This document shows positions 1 to 8,574 of a stretch of 64,000 nucleotides of DNA, in pieces. The notes beneath the pieces are model-generated. The model was not told the DNA's origin. It did no database searches and was given only the letters and a program-made list of their open reading frames with translations. A program made the translations under genes and the position numbers. Numbering within the stretch: position 1 is the stretch's first letter; each line of letters opens with the position of its first letter. This stretch comes from Syntrophobacterales bacterium (GTDB lineage Bacteria; Desulfobacterota; Syntrophobacteria; Syntrophobacterales; Thermodesulforhabdaceae), in NCBI GenBank assembly GCA_026417655.1, contig JAOACS010000018.1:1-64000 (forward strand), in the 5' to 3' direction.

Positions 1-279
1 AGAACCTATCCTGAGATGCCAAAGAACTCTCTTATTTATGATGATCCATCCCATTATGAGCTTGAGAGATTTGCAGAGATTTTAAAGCCAGACCTTATTG
101 GCTCTGGGATAAAAGAAAAATATGTATATCACAAAATGGGATTACCTTTTAGGCAGATGCACTCATGGGATTACTCAGGACCCTATCATGGATTCGATGG
201 TTTTCCTGTCTTTGCCCGAGACATGGATATGGCAGTAAACAATCCTACATGGAAACTTATAAGAAGGAGGAAAAGATGA
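1..279 (+). CDS. nifD: Nitrogenase MoFe protein alpha chain NifD, C-terminal fragment
   Basis: The reading frame is open from the first base, so the 5' part lies outside the window; 92 codons are visible. The segment [16 protein letters not shown] is the hallmark of the NifD C-terminus and contains the histidine that ligates molybdenum of FeMo-co (His442 in Azotobacter numbering, family knowledge). It is followed by the expected FARDMDMA stretch. The protein reduces N2 in a heterotetramer with NifK. The TGA stop overlaps the ATG of nifK (ATGA), indicating translational coupling. Arginine is encoded almost only by AGA/AGG, as throughout the first 10 kb. The MHSW type of C-terminus favours molybdenum nitrogenase over the alternative enzymes. 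Confidence 0.95.
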   Translation, partial: RTYPEMPKNSLIYDDPSHYELERFAEILKPDLIGSGIKEKYVYHKMGLPFRQMHSWDYSGPYHGFDGFPVFARDMDMAVNNPTWKLIRRRKR

Positions 280-1786
280 AGATATTAGATCATGTTGAAC
301 TATACAAAAGAGAAGACTACAGAAGACTCTTTGAGGAAAAAAAAAATTTGAATGCCCTTACTCAGAGGAGGAAATAAAGGCTGTTGAGGAATACACAAGG
401 ACAGAGGAATATAAAGAAAAAAACTTTGCCCGTAAAGCATTGTCAATTAATCCAGCAAAGGCATGCCAGCCACTTGGTGCTGTGCTTTGCGCATTAGGAT
501 TTAGGGATACTCTTCCCTTTGTCCATGGCTCGCAGGGGTGTGTCGCCTATTTTAGAAGTCACCTAAGTAGACATTTCAAAGAGCCTGTTCCTGCTGTTTC
601 AACCTCAATGACGGAGGATGCAGCTGTATTTGGAGGATTAAGCAATATGATTGAGGGGCTTGAGAATGCCTATGCCCTTTATAAGCCTAAGATGTTTGCA
701 ATATCAACAACATGCATGGCTGAGGTAATTGGAGATGACCTTAATGCCTTTATAAAAAAGGCAAAACAGCAGGGTGTAATTCCTGAAGAAATGCTAACTC
801 CCTATGCAAATACTCCGAGTTTTGTCGGTTCACACATTGATGGATATGATGCGATGTTAAAAGGAATCTTAAGCTACATGACTGCAGGGCAAAAATCTAC
901 GAAGAATGACAAAATAAATATAATCATGGGCTTTGATACATACTCAGGAAACTACAGAGAAATAAGAAGAATTTTAAAAATTATGAATATACCCCATATA
1001 TTACTTGCTGATATAAGTGATGTTTTTGATTCCCCTAATGAGGGGGAGTATGAGATGTATCCCGGGGGAACAAGCTTAGGAGAGGTTAAGTACTCAATTA
1101 ATTCAATTGCAACAGTGGCACTCCAGAGATTTTCAACCAAAAAAACAGGTGAATTCATAAGGGATGAATGGAAGCAAACATTTATAAATGTTCCACCTCC
1201 CATAGGCATTAAGAATACAGACTATCTCCTTAATATTTTAAATGACATTACAGGAAAGCCTATTCCTGATGAGCTCCTAGAGGAAAGAGGAAGAGTAATA
1301 GATGCCATGGTTGACTCCTACGCTTACATTCATGGAAAGAGATTTGCTCTTGTAGGTGATCCAGATCTTTTGCTTGGACTTCTAAGCTTTATTCTTGAGC
1401 TTGGTGGAATTCCTGTTCATATAGTATGCACAAATGGAGATGAAGAGTTTGAAAGTAAGGCCTATGAGATTCTTAAAAGTGAACCTCTTTTTGGCTCAGA
1501 GGGAAAGGTCTATATTAAGAAAGATATGTGGCATCTAAGGTCTCTTCTTTTTACAGAACCGGTTGATTTACTTATTGGCAACTCTTACTGTAAGGCCTTA
1601 TGGAGAGATACAGGAACGCCTCTTATTAGGGTCGGTTTTCCTATATTTGATAGACACCACATGCATAGATATCCAATTATAGGTTACCAGGGTGCTCTGA
1701 ATTTACTTACCCTTATGGTTAATATTGTGCTTGATGAGATTGACAGAGAAACCATGGATTCACCAAGCTTTGATGTAATTAGATAG
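276..1786 (+). CDS. nifK: Nitrogenase MoFe protein beta chain NifK, frameshifted at an A10 run
   Basis: The start ATG at 276 overlaps the nifD stop and follows AGGAGG. The first 20 codons ([20 protein letters not shown]) look like a NifK N-terminus, then the frame hits ten adenines at 337-346 and ends at a TAA (375-377). The rest of NifK continues in the -1 frame: [16 protein letters not shown], then the P-cluster cysteine regions [17 protein letters not shown] and [12 protein letters not shown], to the stop at 1784-1786. One extra A, or a -1 slip, restores about 503 residues. No good start or ribosome site lies at the downstream frame's TTG at 440. Either there is a base-calling error in the homopolymer, or the full protein is made by transcriptional slippage or -1 frameshifting. 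NifK holds half of each P-cluster and is essential for nitrogenase. Confidence 0.9.
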
Positions 1787-1798
1787 GGAGACTGAAAA

Positions 1799-4342
1799 AT
1801 GATTGAGTCTACAATAGAAATAAAAAACTATGAAAAAGGGCAAAGGATATGCCGCTCAAGGGGTGGTGAATCCTGTGCCTTTGATGGTGCCTTGATTGTG
1901 CTACAGCCTATTGCAGATGCTGTCCATCTAATACATGGACCCATATCCTGCTCTGCAAACAGTTGGCAGGGAAGGGGCACAATCTCAGAAAGGGGATTAT
2001 TTCACAAAATGGGCTTTACAACAGATCTTTCTGAGATTGATCTCATACTTGGTGCAGACAATAAGCTTATTAAAGCCCTTGAAAGTGTGTCAAAGAGATT
2101 TTCTCCTCAGGCTATTTATGTTTATTCAACCTGTGTAACGGGGTTACTTGGTGAGGACATTGAAAGAGTCTGTGCTTTAGCAAGGGAAAAGCTTGGAATA
2201 GACGTAATTCCTGTTAATGCACCTGGGTTTGTAGGCCCTAAAAACTTAGGTAACCGTATTGCTGGTGAGGTTTTACTTGAGCATGTAATAGGCAAAGAGG
2301 AACCTCCCTTTGTAACGGAAAGGGACATAAATATCATAGGAGAGTATAACATTGCAGGGGATCAGTTTCTAATTGAGCCATTGCTTGAGGAAGCAGGATT
2401 AAGGATCCTTTCAAGGATAACAGGGAATTCCACATACAAAGAGATAAAATGGGCACATAGGGCAAAACTAAACGTGCTCATATGTAGCCGTGCCCTCATA
2501 AATATTGGGATTGAGATGAAGAAGAGATATGGAATTCCCTTTGTTGAGGTATCCTTCTTCGGAAAAACTGAAACCTCTAACGCCTTACGGGAGATTGCCA
2601 GGGCCTTCAATGACCTCTCATTAAAAGACAGAGTTGAGAACTTGATAAAAAGGGAGGAGCTTAATTTAGAGTTAAAACTTAAGGAGTATGAAATCCTTAA
2701 TGGGAAAAGGGCTGTTCTTTACACTGGAGGTGTAAAATCCTGGTCAATGATATCAGCCTTAAAGGACCTTGGAATTGAGGTTGTCGCAGTGGGAACAAAG
2801 AAGAGCACCTATGAAGATGAGGCAAAGATAAGGGAGCTTGTAAGCGATAATTGCTTTCTTTTTGAGGATACCTCCGCAAAAAATATTCTTAGAGTAATAG
2901 AGGAAAAGAATGCTCAGATTTTAATTGCAGGAGGGAGAAACCTTTATCTTGCCATAAAGGAGGGTATTCCCTTTGTTGATGTAAATCAGGAACGTCACAG
3001 AGCCTATGCAGGGTATAGAGGTCTCATAAATCTTGCCGAAGACATAAATAAAGCAATAAGTTTCTATGATAAAAGAAAAACTTCAATTCCTCTTATAAAA
3101 ATACATAAAAAAGAGGTAACCGTTGACCCTCTTAAAAATTCTTCCTTCGTTGGTGCTATTGTAGCTCTTCAGGGGATTGATAAAGCAATGCCAGTACTTC
3201 ATTCTCCACAAGGATGTAATTTTCTTGGAAAAGTCCTTCTAATTAAGCACTTCAGAGAGCCCATAGCTATGATAAGCACAAAACTTTTTACTGAGGAAGT
3301 TGTAATGGGTGGAGAGGAAAAACTAAGAAAAACCCTTGATGAACTTAAGAATGGGAAGGTTAGTTTAGTTGCCTTAGTTACGGGAGCTCTATCACACATG
3401 AGAGGAGAAAGCATAGACCATATATTAGAGCAATACAACGAAGAAGACTTTAGAGTTATTCACATAAAGATTCCTGACTATGAAGGAGGCTTTGAGTGGG
3501 GCTATGAAAGAGCATTAATGGAGATTATTAAGATTATTCCAAATGATAAGATAAACAGAAGAAAGGGTCAGGTAAATATAATTTCGGGAGGACACTTTAC
3601 CCCAGCAGATTTTACTGAGTTAAAAAAAGTTTTTAAACTCTTTGGTCTAGGCTCGATTCTTCTTCCAGATCTTTCATCCCTTGAGGGCGCGAGAAGATTT
3701 TCGGCAATTACAGAAGGAGGAACAAAATTAGAAGATATATTTGAGATGAAAAACTCTGAGTTTACCTTCATATTGGGTAACAGCCTTGAAAGTATTGGTA
3801 AGGAGCTAAAGAGAAGATTTGGTATTGAATACAAAGTATTTGAGAGCCTCTATGGATTAAAAGCCTTTGATGAGTTTTTGGAGACTCTCTCTCTGTTAAG
3901 TGAAAGAGATATTCCCCAGGAGCTTTTAAGGGAAAGAAGAATTCTTATTGATGCAATGAGAGATGTCCAATTCTATGTCTCGGGAAAAAAAATTGCAATC
4001 GCCCTTGAGCCAGACCATGCATTAGGTCTTTCAAAATTGATAGGAGAGATGGATATGTCTTTACAGTTAGCAATAGTTCCAGAAAAGACAGAATATTTAA
4101 ACAAGATAGAGGCAAAGGAGGTGTTAATTGGTGACTTAAGTGCTCTTTCTGGCGAATATAACTTAATAATCTCAAATAGTCATGCAGAGGAAAGGGCAAG
4201 AAAAATGGGGATACCCCTCTATGAGATGGGATTTCCCGTTTACAAAACTATCGGTTATCCACAGAAGGTAACTGTGGGTTACAGAGGTAGTTTAAATATT
4301 TTAAACGATATTGCAAATGTATTCCTTAGGGAGGCGCATTAA
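1799..4342 (+). CDS. nifEN: Fused NifE-NifN, scaffold for FeMo-cofactor assembly
   Basis: A single 847-residue protein. Residues 1 to about 425 are NifE-like: RSRGGESCAFDG, HGPISCSANSW and YVYSTCVTGLLGEDIE carry the cysteines equivalent to the NifD P-cluster ligands. Residues from about 435 are NifN-like, with PVLHSPQGCNFLGKVLLIKH and GFPVYKTIGYPQKVTVGYRG. There is no stop or frameshift at the junction. NifEN is normally an alpha2beta2 tetramer that receives the NifB-cofactor and matures it with Mo and homocitrate; a fusion would enforce 1:1 stoichiometry. The start ATG at 1799 is 12 bases after nifK with a purine-rich site before it. The 3' end overlaps nifX (TAATG). Confidence 0.93.
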   Translation: MIESTIEIKNYEKGQRICRSRGGESCAFDGALIVLQPIADAVHLIHGPISCSANSWQGRGTISERGLFHKMGFTTDLSEIDLILGADNKLIKALESVSKRFSPQAIYVYSTCVTGLLGEDIERVCALAREKLGIDVIPVNAPGFVGPKNLGNRIAGEVLLEHVIGKEEPPFVTERDINIIGEYNIAGDQFLIEPLLEEAGLRILSRITGNSTYKEIKWAHRAKLNVLICSRALINIGIEMKKRYGIPFVEVSFFGKTETSNALREIARAFNDLSLKDRVENLIKREELNLELKLKEYEILNGKRAVLYTGGVKSWSMISALKDLGIEVVAVGTKKSTYEDEAKIRELVSDNCFLFEDTSAKNILRVIEEKNAQILIAGGRNLYLAIKEGIPFVDVNQERHRAYAGYRGLINLAEDINKAISFYDKRKTSIPLIKIHKKEVTVDPLKNSSFVGAIVALQGIDKAMPVLHSPQGCNFLGKVLLIKHFREPIAMISTKLFTEEVVMGGEEKLRKTLDELKNGKVSLVALVTGALSHMRGESIDHILEQYNEEDFRVIHIKIPDYEGGFEWGYERALMEIIKIIPNDKINRRKGQVNIISGGHFTPADFTELKKVFKLFGLGSILLPDLSSLEGARRFSAITEGGTKLEDIFEMKNSEFTFILGNSLESIGKELKRRFGIEYKVFESLYGLKAFDEFLETLSLLSERDIPQELLRERRILIDAMRDVQFYVSGKKIAIALEPDHALGLSKLIGEMDMSLQLAIVPEKTEYLNKIEAKEVLIGDLSALSGEYNLIISNSHAEERARKMGIPLYEMGFPVYKTIGYPQKVTVGYRGSLNILNDIANVFLREAH

Positions 4343-4743
4343 TGAAAGTAGCCTTTGCATCCACAGATGGAGTAACTGTAAACGAGCATTTTGGAAGGTG
4401 TGGAAAGTTTTTTGTCTATGAGATTGATGAAGAAGGATACAGATTTCTCGAAGTAAGAAATTTCTCTGAGGGAAGAGACAGTAAAATCGAGGAAAGCAGA
4501 GATAATCCAGAGCTTCACAATGACCTTGTATGGGATAAAGTAAAGGCACTATCTGACTGTAAAATCATATACATGACTGAGATAGGACCACCTTCTGCAG
4601 CAAGGCTTTCTCAGAGGGGAATGATGCCACTTAAAGTAAAGGAAGGTGAGATGATTGAGGAATGTCTTGAAAGACTTCACCATACAGTAAAGACTTCGCC
4701 ACCACCGTGGCTCAAGAAAATATTAAATAAGAAGGAGGAATAG
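4342..4743 (+). CDS. nifX: NifX-family FeMo-cofactor carrier protein
   Basis: A 133-residue protein of the dinitrogenase iron-molybdenum cofactor-binding family (NifX, NafY and the NifB C-terminal domain). The N-terminus MKVAFASTDGVTVNEHFGRCGKFFVYEI contains the typical HFGRC motif, and DCKIIYMTEIGPPSAARL fits the central strand-helix. It probably shuttles NifB-cofactor or the VK-cluster between NifB, NifEN and apo-NifDK. The start overlaps the nifEN stop. The nifB product here lacks its own NifX domain, so this gene supplies that function separately. NifX and NafY-like members cannot be told apart by sight, but position directly after nifEN favours NifX. Confidence 0.87.
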   Translation: MKVAFASTDGVTVNEHFGRCGKFFVYEIDEEGYRFLEVRNFSEGRDSKIEESRDNPELHNDLVWDKVKALSDCKIIYMTEIGPPSAARLSQRGMMPLKVKEGEMIEECLERLHHTVKTSPPPWLKKILNKKEE

Positions 4744-4745
4744 CT

Positions 4746-5063
4746 ATGAAAATGATTAGAGCCTTCATAAGACCAGAAAAGGAGCAAGAAGTAGTGCTTG
4801 CCCTTGAGGGAGCAGGATATCCCTCTTTAACAAAGATGCCAGTTTTTGGAAGGGGTAAGCAAAAGGGACTTCAGGTAGGGCCTGTTCATTATGATGAGCT
4901 TCCAAAGACACTAATTATGATGGTTGTGGAGGATGAGGATGTGGAAAGGGTTATTGATATAATTCAAAACAAAGCACGCACAGGATTTATTGGTGATGGA
5001 AAGATATTTATTAGTTCTGTTGAAAGGGCATTTACGATAAGAACAGGGGAGGAGGTTTTATGA
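4746..5063 (+). CDS. nifI1: Nitrogen regulatory PII-like protein NifI1
   Basis: A 105-residue PII-family protein. It shows the PII fold landmarks: MKMIRAFIRPEKEQEVVLALEGAGYPSLTKM at the start, GRGKQKGL before a short T-loop, and GDGKIFISSVERAFTIRTGEE at the end (the C-loop region binding ATP and 2-oxoglutarate). The sequence GRGKQKG rather than [12 protein letters not shown] marks the NifI group. NifI1 and NifI2 form a complex that inhibits NifDK when 2-oxoglutarate is low (known from Methanococcus). A clear site, AAGGAGG, precedes the ATG. It is unusual that the pair lies downstream of nifX; the common place is between nifH and nifD. Its stop overlaps the nifI2 ATG. Confidence 0.93.
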   Translation: MKMIRAFIRPEKEQEVVLALEGAGYPSLTKMPVFGRGKQKGLQVGPVHYDELPKTLIMMVVEDEDVERVIDIIQNKARTGFIGDGKIFISSVERAFTIRTGEEVL

Positions 5064-5479
5064 AAGAAATTATTGCAATAATAAGAAGAGATAAAACACC
5101 AGAGACTAAAAGGGCTCTTGAAGAACTTGGTTTCCCATCAATGACACTTCAGGGAGTTGAAGGAAGGGGAAAACAAAGGGGTGATACCTGCACCGATGAG
5201 CTTGACTCAGATTTACCGAAAAGCTACTGCACGGCAGTAAAGCTAAAACCTACACCTTCAACCTATGCACTTGAGCATACTTTGCCAAAAGTCGCCATTT
5301 TTGTGCCAAAAAGGATGATTACAATGATTGTTCCAGATGAAATGGTAGATCCCATTGTAAATAGAATAATGGAGGTAAACAGAACAGGAAGGCACGGTGA
5401 TGGAAAGATATTTGTATGTCCAATAGAGAAGGCAATAAGAATAAGAACAGGAGAGGAGGATGAAAGAGCAATTTCATAG
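5060..5479 (+). CDS. nifI2: Nitrogen regulatory PII-like protein NifI2
   Basis: The 139-residue partner of NifI1. It is longer because of the larger T-loop insert (roughly residues 40-85: KQRGDTCTDELDSDLPKSY and a stretch with KPTPSTYALEHTLPK), which is the usual NifI2 feature and contacts the nitrogenase. The C-terminal GRHGDGKIFVCPIEKAIRIRTGEED is the standard PII nucleotide-binding end. The start ATG overlaps the nifI1 stop by four bases (ATGA). The last 20 bases overlap the start of nifB, whose ribosome site sits inside this gene, so the three genes are translationally linked. Confidence 0.93.
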   Translation: MKEIIAIIRRDKTPETKRALEELGFPSMTLQGVEGRGKQRGDTCTDELDSDLPKSYCTAVKLKPTPSTYALEHTLPKVAIFVPKRMITMIVPDEMVDPIVNRIMEVNRTGRHGDGKIFVCPIEKAIRIRTGEEDERAIS

Positions 5480-6341
5480 AAGGGATGCCATAAAAAGGCA
5501 TCCCTGTTTTTCTGAAGATGCCCATGGAAAATATGGAAGAATCCACCTTCCTGTAGCTCCTATTTGTAATATTAGTTGCAACTACTGTGACAGAAGGTTT
5601 GACTGTGTTAATGAATCGAGACCGGGAGTTTCAAGTAGGATATTAACGCCAAAGGAAGCTTTGGAGAGAACACTAATTGCTGTGGAAAGGCAGAATATCT
5701 CTGTTGTGGGAGTTGCAGGTCCGGGAGATCCCCTTGCCAATGAGACAACATATGAGTTTTTTAGTCTTGTAAGAAAAAATTTACCTAAAATAAACTTATG
5801 TCTTTCAACAAACGGACTTTATCTACCCGAGAAGTTGAAAATTCTTGAGGAATTGGGGGTTTGGACAGTTACAATTACAGTAAATGCCATTAGTGTTTCT
5901 GTTGCAGAGAAGATCTATTCATGGATTATATATGATGGAAGACTAATTAAAGGAAAAGAGGCAGTAGAGGTTTTACTTAGAAATCAATGGAAAGGAATTG
6001 AGGAGCTTAAAAAAAGAGGGTTTTATATAAAGATAAACTCTGTTCTTATTTCGGGAGTAAATGAGATTGAGTTGGAGTTAATTGCCCAAAGAGCTAAAAG
6101 GCTTAGAGTTGAGGCAATGAATATAATTCCTCTCATTCCAAATGGAAGGATGAGATACCTAAAAAAGCCTTCTTATGAACAGATTGATGAGATAAGACAG
6201 GGTTGTGGAAAATATATCCCTCAGATAAGGCACTGCAGACAGTGCCGTGCCGATGCTTTCGGAAGTCTTGAGGAAGACAGAGATATTGAGCTTGAATTAA
6301 TAAATAGTGCCTTAGCTATTGATTACTGTGAAATAGTTTAA
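5460..6341 (+). CDS. nifB: NifB, radical SAM enzyme making the NifB-cofactor
   Basis: A 293-residue radical SAM protein. CNISCNYC (Cys36, Cys40, Cys43) binds the SAM-cleaving 4Fe-4S cluster. The additional NifB cysteines are present: HPCF near residue 16, DCVNESRPG near 50 and CRQCRADAFG near the C-terminus. VAGPGDPLAN corresponds to the GxGEPLAN region of the family. NifB fuses two 4Fe-4S clusters with an interstitial carbide to give the 8Fe-9S-C precursor of FeMo-co. This is the short form without a NifX domain, as in many anaerobes and archaea. The ATG is preceded by GAGAGGAGG, inside the end of nifI2. It is the last gene of the nif operon. Confidence 0.95.
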   Translation: MKEQFHRRDAIKRHPCFSEDAHGKYGRIHLPVAPICNISCNYCDRRFDCVNESRPGVSSRILTPKEALERTLIAVERQNISVVGVAGPGDPLANETTYEFFSLVRKNLPKINLCLSTNGLYLPEKLKILEELGVWTVTITVNAISVSVAEKIYSWIIYDGRLIKGKEAVEVLLRNQWKGIEELKKRGFYIKINSVLISGVNEIELELIAQRAKRLRVEAMNIIPLIPNGRMRYLKKPSYEQIDEIRQGCGKYIPQIRHCRQCRADAFGSLEEDRDIELELINSALAIDYCEIV

Positions 6342-6348
6342 TTTTTGT

Positions 6349-6409
6349 CAGGCATGATAAGGACAATCAAAAGGATCATTCCCTTAATCTCTTTGTCCTT
6401 AAATGCCTG
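6349..6409 (+). terminator. Long stem-loop after nifB, probable end of the nif operon
   Basis: Seven bases after the nifB stop, CAGGCAT and AAGGACAA pair with TTGTCCTT and ATGCCTG, giving 15 base pairs interrupted by a small internal loop, with a 26-base apical loop. The sequence after it is T-rich (CTTCTTGTTTTAC) but is not a clean U-tract. It could terminate nif transcription or protect the 3' end of the mRNA. Confidence 0.5.
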
Positions 6410-6656
6410 GCTTCTTGTTTTACAAGAATGTAAATTTTATAAACTTGTTGTTACTACTTTTTATCTTGAGGCTATTTAAATAATTTTATCTATTCCTAAG
6501 GTGAAATGACAACTTTCAAAAAACTGTTTTTTTAATGGTGGCCATAGAAAATATTTACAAAATTGTAAAACTTTACATAATTGTCATCTCCTTACTTTTA
6601 AGAGATCTTCAGATTTCAAAGAGTTTTAATCTAGCATAGATTTTGCTAGCTATATG
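6410..6656. other. Non-coding stretch with tandem palindromic motif
   Basis: No open frame of note. It contains TTTACAAAATTGTAAA at 6554-6569, a perfect palindrome with 7-base arms, followed directly by a degenerate copy TTTACATAATTGTCAT. These may be operator sites for a gene now lost or for the remnants that follow. No clear sigma-54 (-24/-12) site was seen. Confidence 0.3.
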
Positions 6657-6820
6657 TTATGAGAGGGTTTGAAGTGCCAATCACTGTTGCTCTTGTTAGT
6701 GGAACATACACTATAGGTTGTAACATAGAAAAACCCACTGTTATTGGACTTGCATAAGGAGTGGCTGTGGAGTTTATTATCATAACTCAAAAAGCAGGTT
6801 TTGTAAAAATTTACTAGCAC
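6657..6820 (+). pseudogene. Possible AmtB (ammonium transporter) C-terminal remnant
   Basis: Broken frames read MRGFEVPITVALVSGTYT followed by GVAVEFIITQKAGFVKIY, with stops between and after. The hydrophobic character and the GVAV segment are reminiscent of the last helices of AmtB, and the position just upstream of a glnK remnant matches the usual amtB-glnK order. The match is weak and rests largely on context. Confidence 0.25.
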
Positions 6821-6824
6821 TTAG

Positions 6825-7016
6825 TGCCTTAGAACGACAAAAGTAAAAGGAAGTAAGTATGAATTTAAAGAAGTAAAAGAAGGGCCTGTCCTTGCTGGCA
6901 TTCATGGAATTAAGGGTTTTGGTAGACATAAAGGTCATGGAGAGGGAGAGGTCTACAGGGAATCTGAATTTAAGTTGCTATTTATCACAAAAATAAGGGT
7001 TGAGGTTTTTGGATAG
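6825..7016 (+). pseudogene. GlnK/GlnB (PII) remnant
   Basis: An open frame without a start codon reads EFKEVKEG, LAGIHGIKGFGRHKGHGEG, EVYRESEFKLLFITKIRVEV and stops at 7014. This is the first half of an ordinary PII protein: the conserved block [25 protein letters not shown] followed by FLPKVKIEVV is plainly recognisable. The ATG, the first beta strand and the whole C-terminal half (nucleotide-binding loop) are missing, and a stop precedes it at 6822. It is a decayed glnK that once lay between nifB and nifA, distinct from the nifI genes. Confidence 0.7.
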
Positions 7017-7038
7017 TCTCGTTGAAGTTGTTTAAACC

Positions 7039-8574
7039 ATGGATAAATATGAAAACATAGAATTAAAGGCACTTTTTGAGGTAAGTAAAGTTTTAACCTC
7101 TTCCTTTGACCTTGGAAAAAATCTTTATTCTGTCCTTGAAATCCTCTCAAAAGCCCTTGACATGAGGAGGGGTAGTATTTTTGTATTTGACAAGAAAACA
7201 GAAGAAATCAGTATTGTTGCTGCCTATGGGCTTACTGAAGAGGAGATGAAAAGAGGAAGATACAGAATTGGTGAAGGAATCGTTGGTACAGTTATAGAGA
7301 CAGGAATTCCGATGTTTATTCCAGATATAGAAAAGGAGCCCCAGTTTCTTAATAAAACAGGAAGTCGGCCAAACAAAAAGGGTATTTCCTTTCTGTGCGT
7401 CCCCATAAAAATAGAAGAAGAGATTCTTGGAGTTGTCTCTGTAGATAGAATTTATGCCGATGAAAAGACTGAGGTGGATGATGATCTAAGGGTGCTCTCA
7501 ATCGTTGCCTCTTTAATAGGTCAGTTTTTAAAACTTTGGGAAACTTACAAAATAATGGAAGATGAGAACATAACTCTAAGAGCCCAACTAAAGGAAAGAT
7601 ATAATTTTCCTAATTTGATAGGGCAATCCCATTCTTTTCAAGCTGTATTAAAAACAGTAATGAAGGTAGCAGGCACAGATGCAACAGTGCTACTCTTTGG
7701 AGAGTCTGGCACAGGGAAAGAATTAATCGCAAAAACCATACACTTTCAAAGCAAAAGGGCAAAGGGACCCTTTGTGGCAATAAACTGTGCAGCCATTCCT
7801 GAGAATCTTCTTGAGGCAGAGCTATTTGGTTCTGAAAAGGGAGCTTTCACGGGTGCAGTAAAGAGGATTGGCGAATTTGAGCAGGCCCAAGGAGGAACTA
7901 TATTTCTTGATGAGGTAGGAGAATTACCCCTTTCTCTTCAGCCAAAACTTCTAAGGGTTCTTCAGGAAAGAACGGTTGAACCCCTTGGATCATCAAAGAC
8001 TATTCGGGTAGATGTAAGGCTTATATCAGCCACAAATAAAGACCTTGCAGAGGAAATAAGAAAGGGAAACTTTAGAGAGGACTTATTTTGGAGGCTTAAT
8101 GTTATACCAATTTATATTCCGCCTCTTAGAGAAAGAAAGGAGGATATTCCCTTACTGGTTGAGTATTACCTAAAAAGCTTCTGTAATATTTATAAAAAAT
8201 CTGTCACTATTGATGATGAAGTATTGAAGGTGTTTATGTCTTACGATTGGCCTGGCAATGTAAGAGAGCTTGCAAACACCATTGAAAGGCTTGTTGTAAT
8301 GACTGAAATCAACAAAATAAAACTCTATGACCTTCCAGATACTGTAAAAGGGGTACTTCCCTTAAAACCCTCTTTTTCAGGCGAACTAAAACTTCCCAGG
8401 GAGGTTGAGGAACTTGAAAGAATTAGAATAATGGATGCTCTTCCAAAATACAATTTTAACATAAGGAAAACTGCACAGGCTTTAGGTTTAACAGAGAGAC
8501 AGCTTAACTACAGAATAAAAAAATATGGAATAACAATAAGAAAAGGAATTAATCTTTATGATAGCGATAACTAA
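7039..8574 (+). CDS. nifA: NifA-like sigma-54-dependent transcriptional activator
   Basis: A 511-residue activator in the three-part NifA layout. Residues about 15-165 form a GAF domain ([21 protein letters not shown] begins it). Residues about 185-420 form the AAA+ domain with Walker A GESGTGKE, the sigma-54-contacting loop GAFTGA, Walker [12 protein letters not shown] and the arginine finger region [10 protein letters not shown] to [10 protein letters not shown]. The C-terminus ([22 protein letters not shown]) is a Fis-type helix-turn-helix. It would activate nif promoters in response to nitrogen or redox state. The ATG at 7039 has only a weak ribosome site. No interdomain CxxxxC oxygen-sensing motif is evident. 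The gene follows the nif operon in the same orientation, after the decayed glnK. Confidence 0.88.
   Translation: MDKYENIELKALFEVSKVLTSSFDLGKNLYSVLEILSKALDMRRGSIFVFDKKTEEISIVAAYGLTEEEMKRGRYRIGEGIVGTVIETGIPMFIPDIEKEPQFLNKTGSRPNKKGISFLCVPIKIEEEILGVVSVDRIYADEKTEVDDDLRVLSIVASLIGQFLKLWETYKIMEDENITLRAQLKERYNFPNLIGQSHSFQAVLKTVMKVAGTDATVLLFGESGTGKELIAKTIHFQSKRAKGPFVAINCAAIPENLLEAELFGSEKGAFTGAVKRIGEFEQAQGGTIFLDEVGELPLSLQPKLLRVLQERTVEPLGSSKTIRVDVRLISATNKDLAEEIRKGNFREDLFWRLNVIPIYIPPLRERKEDIPLLVEYYLKSFCNIYKKSVTIDDEVLKVFMSYDWPGNVRELANTIERLVVMTEINKIKLYDLPDTVKGVLPLKPSFSGELKLPREVEELERIRIMDALPKYNFNIRKTAQALGLTERQLNYRIKKYGITIRKGINLYDSDN

Noticed and set aside
6825-7016. DUF190-type protein as identity of the remnant
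   Set aside because: The block GFGRHKGH followed by EVYRESEFK and TKIRVEV matches PII proteins much better.
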